Assembly (NCBI GenBank): GCA_007134845.1
Contig: SLKA01000052.1
Coordinates: 1-37,411 of the forward strand
Direction: 5' to 3'
Length of the DNA stretch: 37,411 nucleotides
Origin: Balneolales bacterium
GTDB taxonomy: Bacteria; Bacteroidota; Rhodothermia; Balneolales; Natronogracilivirgulaceae
Positions 18,037-24,149 of the stretch are shown here, piece by piece. Made by a program: the position numbers and the translations under genes. How positions within the stretch are numbered: the stretch's first letter is position 1; every line of letters begins with the position of its first letter. The notes under the pieces were generated by a model that was given only the letters and a program-made list of their open reading frames with translations, had not been told where the DNA came from and made no database searches.

Positions 18037-19224
18037 TTACGCTCTCATCGCACGATGAATCTGTCGCGTGGCCTGACGAATACGATGCGTGTTCTCGACC
18101 AGGCTCATCCGGACAAAGCCCTCACCGGCGCTTCCGAATCCCGTACCCGGTGTAACCAGTACTTCCGCTTCATCCAGCAGCCACTCGGCAAACCGATAGG
18201 AACCCATGTCACGGAACGGCTCCGGAATCGGTGCCCAGACAAACATGGCCCCCCTGCCCGCCGGAACTTCCCATCCCGCGCGGCGCAGGCCGTCAAGCAG
18301 CGCATCGCGCCGCAATTCGTATTTCTGCGCGAGCTTTCTCACCCCGGACTGATCTTTCCTCAGGGAGATGATGGCGGCCACCTGGATCGGAGTGAACATG
18401 CCATAGTCAAAAAAGGCCTTGATGCGCGCAAGCAGGGCGATGATCTCCTTATTTCCCAGGCAAAAACCACACCGCCAGCCGGCCATGTTGTATGATTTGC
18501 TCATGGTGAAAAACTCTACGGCCACCTCTTTTGCTCTGGGAACCTGCATCACACTCGGAGCCTCATATCCACCGAATGTGATGTCCTTGTAGGCAAAGTC
18601 ATGGATCAAAACCACCGAGTGATCCCGGCACCATGAAACCATCTGCTCGAAAAATGACAATTCAACGGTTTTGCCGGTGGGATTATGAGGATAATTGAGG
18701 TACAGGACTTTCGGCCGTTCATCAAGCTTTTCAAGAGAAAGGATCATTTCGCCGGCATCGTCGGTGACAGGGATGGTGCAAACTGCAGCTCCTGCGATTA
18801 CGGCACTCCACATATGCACCGGAAAATACGGTTCCGGAACGGCACATATATCACCCGGACCCAGCAGGGCCAGTGAGAGGTGCGAAAGTCCCTCTTTACT
18901 GCCAATGGTGGTGATGATTTCGGATTCGGAGTCCAGATCAACCCCGTACACCTGTTTGTAATGATCCGAAACAGCCCGCAGCAAATGAGGAATTCCGGCA
19001 GCCCTGGAATAACGATGCGCCTTTTCATCATCGAGCACATCCCTGATCTTGTCAATCGCATCACGCGAGGCCGGCATATCCGGGTTTCCCATTCCGAAAT
19101 CAATGATATCAATTCCTTCGGAGCGGCGGCGCTGTTTTTCGGCATTCAAGCGCCCGAAGACGTACTCCGGAAGCAATTGCATGCGATCGGCAGGCTTTAT
19201 GAATGTGGCATCAGCAGGTGTCAT
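18037..19224 (-). CDS. PLP-dependent class I/II aminotransferase, probable succinyl-diaminopimelate aminotransferase
   Basis: Fold-type I aminotransferase of 395 residues. The PLP lysine is K243 in FTMSKSYNMAGWRCGF. YLNYPHNPTGK (about 175-185) and HDFAYKDITF (about 208-217) are the substrate and cofactor motifs. The sequence is closest in feel to the AlaC/DapL-like group (E. coli AlaC has the same SKSYNMAGWR block). It overlaps dapD by 4 nt (ATGA) in an operon with dapB and dapA. I therefore infer that it supplies the N-succinyl-LL-diaminopimelate aminotransferase step (DapC role), which follows DapD. A glutamate-pyruvate or LL-DAP aminotransferase role is the alternative. It is the last gene of the operon. 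Confidence 0.88.
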   Translation of the reverse strand: MTPADATFIKPADRMQLLPEYVFGRLNAEKQRRRSEGIDIIDFGMGNPDMPASRDAIDKIRDVLDDEKAHRYSRAAGIPHLLRAVSDHYKQVYGVDLDSESEIITTIGSKEGLSHLSLALLGPGDICAVPEPYFPVHMWSAVIAGAAVCTIPVTDDAGEMILSLEKLDERPKVLYLNYPHNPTGKTVELSFFEQMVSWCRDHSVVLIHDFAYKDITFGGYEAPSVMQVPRAKEVAVEFFTMSKSYNMAGWRCGFCLGNKEIIALLARIKAFFDYGMFTPIQVAAIISLRKDQSGVRKLAQKYELRRDALLDGLRRAGWEVPAGRGAMFVWAPIPEPFRDMGSYRFAEWLLDEAEVLVTPGTGFGSAGEGFVRMSLVENTHRIRQATRQIHRAMRA

Positions 19225-19985
19225 CGAAGGGCGTCCTCCAGCTCAAGGGATGCATCACTTTTTTCATCACGGTACTTGATGATCAAAGCGCATTGCAGCT
19301 GAAAGCCGGAATTATTGGCCCAGGCAAGCCGGTCTGAAACCGGCCGGCTGCCCGTAACAACCACCGCCCGCTCCGGAATTGGTTCACCGCGCTCCAGTTT
19401 GCGCTCATGCACGCAGTCGTACACCGGCACACCCTGCGAGAGCATCACCCCGGGAGCGATCACAGCACTGCGGGATACCTGAACTCCCTCAACGAGCACG
19501 GCCCCGGCACCAATAAATGCATCGTCTTCAACAATAACCGGCGACTGATTGACCGGTTCCAGCACACCGCCAATTTGAACTCCTGCCGACAGATGCACCC
19601 TCTTGCCGATTTGTGCGCATGAGCCCACCAGCACATGCGAGTCTATCATCGTGTCGGCATCCACAAATGCACCGACATTGACATAAGATGGCGGCATGAT
19701 AATCACTCCAGGCGCCACGTAGGAACCAGATCGCACGGAGGTGCCGCCCGGAACAAGTCTCACCTTGCGATCCAGTGTAAAATGCTGAGGCAACAGGTTG
19801 TGCTTGTCCACAAACTCACCGTATTCCATCATTACGCCGTCACGAAATGCCGCAAGGATCGCCTCCTTGACCCCGGCATTGGCTTTCCATTTTCCGTTTT
19901 TTCGCGTCGCACTCCGCACCCGTCCCGCTTCGAGATCCCGCAGAACGGCCTTCCATTCACTCTTCTTTTGCTCCAATCCGGTCAT
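19221..19985 (-). CDS. dapD: 2,3,4,5-tetrahydropyridine-2,6-dicarboxylate N-succinyltransferase
   Basis: Transfers succinate from succinyl-CoA to tetrahydrodipicolinate in diaminopimelate/lysine synthesis. I prefer the ATG at 19985 (254 residues); a TTG three codons upstream is possible. The N-terminal helical part is followed by a left-handed beta-helix built from hexapeptide repeats, visible from VAPGVIIMPPSYVNVGAF through DSHVLVGSCAQIGKRVHLS and IVEDDAFIGAGAVLV (motifs spaced over about residues 95-200). GGVLEPVNQSPVIVED matches the DapD active-site face. It is coupled to the aminotransferase by ATGA, after an 81-90 nt gap from dapA. Confidence 0.94.
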   Translation of the reverse strand: MTGLEQKKSEWKAVLRDLEAGRVRSATRKNGKWKANAGVKEAILAAFRDGVMMEYGEFVDKHNLLPQHFTLDRKVRLVPGGTSVRSGSYVAPGVIIMPPSYVNVGAFVDADTMIDSHVLVGSCAQIGKRVHLSAGVQIGGVLEPVNQSPVIVEDDAFIGAGAVLVEGVQVSRSAVIAPGVMLSQGVPVYDCVHERKLERGEPIPERAVVVTGSRPVSDRLAWANNSGFQLQCALIIKYRDEKSDASLELEDALR

Positions 19986-20036
19986 TGTTTTCAAATTAGT
20001 TTTCAGATTATACCTTAGGTGATTATCGATATCTTT

Positions 20037-20060
20037 TAATGTAGTTTATAATGTAAACTT
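20037..20060. repeat. Degenerate 12-bp tandem repeat with a hairpin in the dapA-dapD gap
   Basis: TAATGTAGTTTA at 20037-20048 is followed by TAATGTAAACTT at 20049-20060, with 8 of 12 positions identical. Within it AGTTTA (20043-20048) pairs with TAAACT (20054-20059) around a 5-nt loop. It is the only feature in the AT-rich gap between dapA and dapD. It might be an RNA-processing or internal regulatory site. Confidence 0.35.
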
Positions 20061-20075
20061 ACAAATTACTTCTTT

Positions 20076-21008
20076 TTATGTTGCAGCCTGGGCTGATATT
20101 TTCCGCGCATGCCGGCGGCTTTTTGTACGGAACCATGATCCTACCTGATCCGAGATATCCCTCACCTCATCAAGTGATGTCATATCATCACTATGAAGCG
20201 GCATTTTAACCTCAGCTGTCCGGATCCGGCCCTCGGCGGCAAGCACCGCTTTGGCGGGAACCGGATTTGAAGCAACAAAAAGCGATCCGGCTGCTTTCTT
20301 CCAGAATGCGATATCATCAGAGGCAAGACTGCCTTCCAATGCCATCTCACTGTAAAGCCGCGTAGCCTGCGGCCAGAGATTGCCGGCCACAGAAACCACT
20401 CCTGCTGCACCAACCGGGGAAAAATCAGGAAGCATGACATCATCTCCGCTGTACATAAGCGCATCTCCGGACACGGAACCATATTCCCTGAAATCCGATA
20501 CCGAACCACTGGCTTCCTTGATCGCCCAGAAATTACGGTGATCCCGGAGTCGCTGCACCGTATCCGTATGCAGCGCAACACCCGTTCGTCCCGGTATATT
20601 GTAAAGCATCACCGGACGACTTACAAAATCCATCAGCGTCGTGAACCAATGATACTGCCCCTGCGGACCCGGTTTCGAGTAGAGCGGAGTCACCATGAGA
20701 TAGGCATCGATTTTTTTGGTTTCCAGATAGCAAAGCCAGGAAATGACATCAGGCAGATGGTGTCCGCCTACTCCTGCCATAACCGGGACATTCAGGTTCA
20801 GTGAGGTCGTGAATTCCACAATGAGCTGCCGCTCAGCCTGGTCCAGATTGAGTGCCTCGCCGGTACTGCCAAGGATGAGAATACCGTTTCCGGCCTCTTC
20901 CTGTTCGCGAAGCAGTTTTTCCAGGCTGGCCAAATCGGGCTGACCCGAGGCGGTCAGAGGCGTGATCATTGCGGTCCATACGGGGTTATTCAGATTGTAT
21001 TGCTGCAT
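20076..21008 (-). CDS. dapA: 4-hydroxy-tetrahydrodipicolinate synthase
   Basis: Class I aldolase condensing pyruvate with aspartate-semialdehyde, the branch point to lysine and diaminopimelate. At 310 residues it shows GSTGEA at 47-52, Tyr110 in VTPLYSKP, the YNIPGRTG motif with Y136 and R141, and the Schiff-base Lys164 in WAIKEASG. The ATG overlaps the dapB stop by one base (TAATG), so the two are coupled. The C-terminal extension after about 290 (SRRHARKISAQAAT) is longer and more basic than usual. Confidence 0.96.
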   Translation of the reverse strand: MQQYNLNNPVWTAMITPLTASGQPDLASLEKLLREQEEAGNGILILGSTGEALNLDQAERQLIVEFTTSLNLNVPVMAGVGGHHLPDVISWLCYLETKKIDAYLMVTPLYSKPGPQGQYHWFTTLMDFVSRPVMLYNIPGRTGVALHTDTVQRLRDHRNFWAIKEASGSVSDFREYGSVSGDALMYSGDDVMLPDFSPVGAAGVVSVAGNLWPQATRLYSEMALEGSLASDDIAFWKKAAGSLFVASNPVPAKAVLAAEGRIRTAEVKMPLHSDDMTSLDEVRDISDQVGSWFRTKSRRHARKISAQAAT

Positions 21009-21733
21009 TATCTTGTGTTTTGGGTTTGGCGGGTTTCTATTGAATCTCTGATCATTCCAAGGGCAAGCTGTCGCATATCGTAAAGCCCCGGTTCGTCAAT
21101 GGCGTCTTCCTCAAGCAGCTGCCGGGCTGCCCAAAGGGCGCCTGATGCAAAAATGCGTCTGTCAAGGGCACTGTGAGAGATGGCAATGCGTTCGAAGGGC
21201 GTGTCCAGTGCAAGCGCATGCTCTCCAATAACATTTCCTGTCCGCTCGGATGTAATCTCAACTGGCTGCTCCAGCCACTGCTTCCAGGAGAGCGCCGTCC
21301 CGCTGGGTGCGTCCTTTTTCCCGCTGTGATGCACTTCGTGCAGGGAAAACCGGTAGTCATCATAAAGCTCACCCGACATTTTCAGGACACGGATCATTTC
21401 GTGCATCAGATTCATTCCGAGGCTGAAATTACTGGCATGCACCCAGACCAGACCCTCCTTCCTGAGTCGTTTCGAAAAAGCTTCCCGGCCATCGGGCCAT
21501 TCAAAACCGGTGGAGCCGGTTACCACAGGCACGCGGGATGCGACAATTTCCGGGATGAACGCCATAAATGCATCTCCGGGAAGAAAACTGATGATGACAT
21601 CGTGTCCGGATAGCGCACTGCGCTCCGGCGGATGTTCACGATTGAACACCGTGACACCTGTTCCTTGCACATTCCGGGTCAGGGAGAGTACATGGCTTCC
21701 GGTTTTTCCATTTCCCAGCAAAGCTATTTTCAT
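21008..21733 (-). CDS. dapB: 4-hydroxy-tetrahydrodipicolinate reductase
   Basis: NAD(P)H-dependent reductase following DapA. At 241 residues it is shorter than E. coli DapB (273) but has the essentials. The nucleotide loop GNGKTGSHV is at 7-15, GSTGFEW near 73-79 and HASNFSLGMN near 99-108. The catalytic block HEVHHSGKKDAPSGTALSW has H135, H136, K139 and D141. It is the first gene of dapB-dapA-dapD-aminotransferase and is preceded by a long structured leader with lysine-riboswitch aptamers. No Shine-Dalgarno is seen; the region before the ATG can form a 9-bp stem. Confidence 0.94.
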   Translation of the reverse strand: MKIALLGNGKTGSHVLSLTRNVQGTGVTVFNREHPPERSALSGHDVIISFLPGDAFMAFIPEIVASRVPVVTGSTGFEWPDGREAFSKRLRKEGLVWVHASNFSLGMNLMHEMIRVLKMSGELYDDYRFSLHEVHHSGKKDAPSGTALSWKQWLEQPVEITSERTGNVIGEHALALDTPFERIAISHSALDRRIFASGALWAARQLLEEDAIDEPGLYDMRQLALGMIRDSIETRQTQNTR

Positions 21734-21738
21734 AATTT

Positions 21739-21836
21739 GTGATACTTTTTTTTCGATTCAGATGGTCTGAAACCTTAAAGGTGCTGCGGAAGTATCACTA
21801 AGCGATTTCGTGAAAGGCGGGCGGATGCGAATCGCT
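21739..21836 (-). promoter_or_regulatory. Candidate riboswitch expression platform upstream of dapB
   Basis: On the minus-strand RNA two consecutive helices follow the aptamer. The first is AGCGATT (complement of 21830-21836) with AATCGCT (complement of 21801-21807), loop 22 nt. The second is GTGATACTT (complement of 21790-21798) with AAGTATCAC (complement of 21739-21747). It encloses a TTCAGA/TCTGAA hairpin (21757-21771) and ends 5 nt before the dapB ATG. There is no U-run in the right place for termination, so control of translation start is the more likely mechanism (inference). Confidence 0.5.
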
Positions 21837-21857
21837 AAAAAGAAGATGGGATTCACT

Positions 21858-22053
21858 CCTAAAGCGCTCCACGACCATCTCGCTGGTGAGACCTCGTGAC
21901 AGTTCCAGGGATTCAGCCACTGGACCCAGCATCGCAGGGATACCGTTATCCCGCAATACTTCGGCAAATCGTCCCATGGCCATCGGTCACTGGCTTTTCC
22001 TTGACGGAAACCGGTACCTCGCGATGGCTGCCTGACGTTTGCACCTCTTCAGG
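21858..22053 (-). promoter_or_regulatory. Lysine riboswitch (L-box) aptamer, dapB-proximal copy
   Basis: The minus strand carries the order of conserved segments of the lysine riboswitch. AGAGGTGCAAACGTCAGG is the complement of 22031-22048, TTGCCGAAG of 21959-21967, and TGAATCCCTGGAACTGTCAC of 21896-21915. The last resembles GGCTGAATCCCCTGGGTTGTCAC of the E. coli lysC leader. P1 is CCTGAA (complement of 22048-22053) with TTTAGG (complement of 21858-21863). P2 uses GCCATCG/CGATGGC, and P3 is ATTGCGGGATA with TATCCCTGCGAT. The length of about 196 nt is typical. It lies 125 nt before dapB, the first gene of a lysine/diaminopimelate operon, which supports the assignment. In known examples lysine binding lowers expression. 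Recognised by eye; a covariance search would settle it. Confidence 0.9.
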
Positions 22054-22079
22054 TTATATTCAGATGTATGTAAAGGAAC

Positions 22080-22173
22080 AAAAAAACGAGGGAGCCGGGC
22101 AGCAATGAAACGGCTGCCGCGACCAAAAAACATGTCCGGTCGTCTGGACACCAACCGATCAACAGCTCCCCTC
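22080..22173 (-). terminator. Terminator-like hairpin with U7 between the two lysine aptamers
   Basis: On the minus strand GAGGGGAGC (complement of 22165-22173) pairs with GCTCCCTC (complement of 22088-22095), with one bulged base. After one G follow seven U (22080-22086). A nested GGCAGC/GCTGCC hairpin (22098-22118) stacks inside. It is an intrinsic-terminator layout with an unusually large enclosed loop, located 27 nt upstream of the second aptamer. Confidence 0.5.
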
Positions 22174-22217
22174 AAAGCTTAGACCATAGGTGAATATCAA
22201 ACATAACGACCGGACAT
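22125..22217 (-). terminator. Second terminator-like element with U6 and an alternative 12-bp pairing
   Basis: On the minus strand TGTCC (complement of 22146-22150) pairs with GGACA (complement of 22133-22137) over an 8-nt loop; U-G and then U6 (22125-22130) follow, a compact intrinsic terminator. The same 3' arm can instead form a perfect 12-bp helix, ATGTCCGGTCGT (complement of 22206-22217) with ACGACCGGACAT (complement of 22132-22143), loop 62 nt. A third choice is CGACC/GGTCG (22120-22124 with 22138-22142). The competing pairings look like a switch. Confidence 0.45.
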
Positions 22218-22471
22218 CTTCCTTCTTTTCGGAAAAAATTGCGATCACCGAATCATCCCAAAGGAGCAAATTCGATGATCGCCATACCGGTGCGAACAAG
22301 ATCGGGGATTGTGATAATTCTCCGCACGGTAATAATTCAAATTGTCAATGTCGATGCACAACGGCATGGATTCCTCAAACCGTGCGCATGATTTCCCAGG
22401 AAGAGCAGGAATCGGCACCGGACTAATGGGAAAGGCTGTGAAGCTGATACTGAGCCCGGCATTCAGAAGGG
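22218..22471. other. Spacer between aptamer 2 and the terminator zone; no gene seen
   Basis: About 250 nt with no convincing coding region on either strand. On the minus strand a 40-codon frame starting MPLCIDIDNLNYYR and a neighbouring frame reading IITVRRIITIPDLV could be shards of a decayed gene, but neither is intact or recognised. A plus-strand frame of 78 codons (22190-22426) has low-complexity, Asn/Ser/Cys-rich content and looks spurious. Confidence 0.4.
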
Positions 22472-22670
22472 CTTAAAGCGCTTCACGACCAACTCCGCCA
22501 AGAGTTTGGGTGACAGTACCCGGGATTCAACCCGAAGTCCCAACATTCCACAACGCCGCTGTTTTGGAATGCTTCGGCAAACAACCCCTGGCTATCGGTC
22601 ATCGGCACTTCCGCTGGCTTGCGGAATTCGGCACCTCACAATAGTTACCTGACGTTTGCACCTCTTCAAG
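22472..22670 (-). promoter_or_regulatory. Lysine riboswitch (L-box) aptamer, upstream copy
   Basis: A diverged second copy of the dapB-proximal aptamer in the same orientation. It shares a perfect 20-nt block (plus strand CCTGACGTTTGCACCTCTTC at 22648-22667), TTGCCGAAG (complement of 22572-22580) and TGAATCCCGGGTACTGTCAC (complement of 22510-22529). P1 is CTTGAA (complement of 22665-22670) with TTTAAG (complement of 22472-22477). The second base pair is U-A here and C-G in the other copy, a compensatory change. P2 (CTATTG/CGATAG against CCATCG/CGATGG) also covaries. P3 is CATTCCA/TGGAATG with a different loop. So the RNA fold, not a protein frame, is conserved. No intact gene follows before the other aptamer, so its target is unclear. 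Confidence 0.85.
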
Positions 22671-22677
22671 GTAACAT

Positions 22678-22708
22678 TAAACATAGGGACATAATCGGCA
22701 AAACTCAA
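22678..22708 (-). promoter_or_regulatory. Bacteroidota-type promoter candidate for the dap leader
   Basis: On the minus strand TTG (complement of 22706-22708) is followed after 20 nt by TATGTTTA (complement of 22678-22685), close to the TTG-N19-21-TAnnTTTG consensus of Bacteroidota housekeeping promoters. Transcription would start near 22671, right at the 5' end of the upstream lysine aptamer, which fits a leader promoter. It lies between the acetyltransferase stop and the aptamer. Confidence 0.45.
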
Positions 22709-22747
22709 ATTCTATTTTAAAACCTGTTTAAAAAATTATTAGCAGTT

Positions 22748-23368
22748 CTATTCCAGCCACTTTCCCATCGTCAGCTCATCGACGTAGCGGTCACCGATGC
22801 GCATGGATGCGGGATGCCAGCCTTCCGTCTCATACCCCATCTTGCGGTAAAGCTGAACAGCAGCCATGTTTTCAGCAATCACGGTAAGATAGAGCCGTTG
22901 AATATCATTTCTTCGGGCCCAGTTTTCCGCTTCCTGCATAAGCCGGGTCCCGACCCCCATCCCTCTGAATTTCTTTAGAATGCCGATCACAAGGTATATG
23001 CGATGACGCACCTTCCTCCATGGCAACCGTCGCACTTCCAGATATCCCGCCAGCACCGTATCATCATCTGCGACAGCATCCGCCATTGCCCCGGATCCGA
23101 TATCCTCCACTGACAAATCTTCGCCATCAGATTCGTGATGCGCGGCACCATCAATGGCTAACTCTTCCCCTTTGCTTGCGTACTCTGCCACGAAAAACGT
23201 GCCGTACTCCGGTGAATTCAGGGCCCTGATATTCTCTCTCCACTTGTCCACATCCAGTGGACGCTCTCCTGTCTCATACAACAGGAATTCCGTTTCGCGA
23301 TCCAGCTGCTTCACTAGTTTCACCAGCGCCCCGGTATCATCCGGATTAATTTCCCTGATTCGAATCAT
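22748..23368 (-). CDS. GNAT family N-acetyltransferase with acidic insertion
   Basis: Predicted acetyl-CoA-dependent N-acetyltransferase of 206 residues. The acetyl-CoA loop is at 134-141 (FRGMGVGT), within ILKKFRGMGVGTRLM. The AENMAAVQLYRKMGYE block (about 165-180) is the usual C-terminal GNAT motif. Between the FFVAEY strand (58-63) and the VLAGYLEV strand (105-112) is an insertion of about 40 residues rich in Asp, Glu, Gly and Ala (about 64-104). That is where most family members have a short turn. The substrate is unknown. It ends 77 nt upstream of the second lysine aptamer on the same strand and is divergent from a CPBP protease gene. Confidence 0.88.
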   Translation of the reverse strand: MIRIREINPDDTGALVKLVKQLDRETEFLLYETGERPLDVDKWRENIRALNSPEYGTFFVAEYASKGEELAIDGAAHHESDGEDLSVEDIGSGAMADAVADDDTVLAGYLEVRRLPWRKVRHRIYLVIGILKKFRGMGVGTRLMQEAENWARRNDIQRLYLTVIAENMAAVQLYRKMGYETEGWHPASMRIGDRYVDELTMGKWLE

Positions 23369-23411
23369 TTTTGTTGATTATTTGGTATTCTGTTTCGGAA
23401 AATACGGTTTT

Positions 23412-23461
23412 GACACATCATCGACACATCTCATGTCAGCACACTAATTCCGCACACTAAT
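23412..23461. repeat. Two pairs of short direct repeats in a divergent promoter region
   Basis: GACACATC occurs at 23412-23419 and 23423-23430. GCACACTAAT occurs at 23439-23448 and 23452-23461, and a CACTA-ATA-TAGTG inverted repeat overlaps the last copy (23455-23467). All lie in the 124-nt gap between the acetyltransferase and CPBP genes. The layout could be binding sites or slippage duplications. Confidence 0.4.
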
Positions 23462-23492
23462 ATAGTGACTCACCTGATCATTTTTAATCCTG

Positions 23493-24149
23493 ATGGCGTT
23501 ACGAACCACTTTATTATGGCTTTCGCTGGCATCGGCAGTGATTTACCTGTCGCTCACCCTGGCCGTTCTTCATTTTTTTCATGCCGAAACCGTGGCAGCC
23601 CTGTTCTCCCACGGTTTCGGCATGCCGTGGCAGCTGCTCTCCGGTGCGGCCTTTGGAATTGTTTCGGCCGGCATTATCTCGCTGGTGATATGGCGGACTC
23701 CGATATCCGAAATTCTTGCGGAATATGCCATAGTGGATTTGGTGATGAAGATGCGATTCTCTCCATTCGACCGAGTACAAATCTCGCTTTTTGCGGGTGT
23801 CGGGGAGGAATTGTTTTTCAGGGGAGCGATGCAACCCGTGCTGGGTATCTGGCTGACGTCCCTCATTTTCGTGGGAATGCACGGGTATTTCAAATTCAAA
23901 TCACTACGGCACATTCTTTTCGGAGTGATGATGTTCAGCCTGAGTGTCGGTCTGGGGCTGCTTTTCGAATGGGCAGGACTTGTGGCGGCAATGACCGCCC
24001 ATGTTGTCTATGATTTCGTCATGCTGCAGATTAGTCATCGGCTGCCTTTTCCAGGAACCCCGGAGGAACCTTCTGATGGTGATCCGTCACGGATTGATAA
24101 GCCCGGGCCAGCGCCAGAACCGTCCCCTCATCAAACAGATGACCGCTGA
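23493..24149 (+). CDS. CPBP family intramembrane metalloprotease
   Basis: Membrane protein of 218 residues from the CPBP (CaaX protease/bacteriocin-processing, Abi) family. Motif 1 is EELFFRG with E105, E106 and R110. Motif 2 is FVGMH with F126 and H130. Motif 3 is MTAHVVYDF with H170 and D174. Several hydrophobic segments (about 5-28, 50-68, 95-130, 138-180) fit a multi-pass inner-membrane protein. The domain ends near residue 182. The remaining Pro/Asp/Ser-rich tail lies entirely in the 119-nt overlap with the convergent amidase gene. Codons 30-44 form a perfect 16-bp hairpin in the DNA. The function could be prenyl-protein-like processing or self-immunity, but the substrate is unknown. Confidence 0.88.
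   Translation: MALRTTLLWLSLASAVIYLSLTLAVLHFFHAETVAALFSHGFGMPWQLLSGAAFGIVSAGIISLVIWRTPISEILAEYAIVDLVMKMRFSPFDRVQISLFAGVGEELFFRGAMQPVLGIWLTSLIFVGMHGYFKFKSLRHILFGVMMFSLSVGLGLLFEWAGLVAAMTAHVVYDFVMLQISHRLPFPGTPEEPSDGDPSRIDKPGPAPEPSPHQTDDR
23580..23624. repeat. Perfect 16-bp inverted repeat inside the CPBP gene
   Basis: CATGCCGAAACCGTGG at 23580-23595 and its exact complement CCACGGTTTCGGCATG at 23609-23624 flank a 13-nt loop. Ten bases of the left arm region (CCGTGGCAGC at 23590-23599) recur at 23625-23634. The hairpin spans codons for about residues 30-44, about 90 nt after the start codon. Confidence 0.75.

Noticed and set aside
21758-21983. Two overlapping minus-strand reading frames of 61-69 codons upstream of dapB
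   Set aside because: They lie in the lysine-aptamer and leader RNA. The related upstream copy has frameshifts and stops in the same place while helices are conserved, so the constraint is on RNA.
21987-22175. Minus-strand frame of 62 codons ending KRCKRQAAIARYRFPSRKSQ
   Set aside because: It begins in the terminator zone and ends inside the aptamer, with no family match that I recognise.
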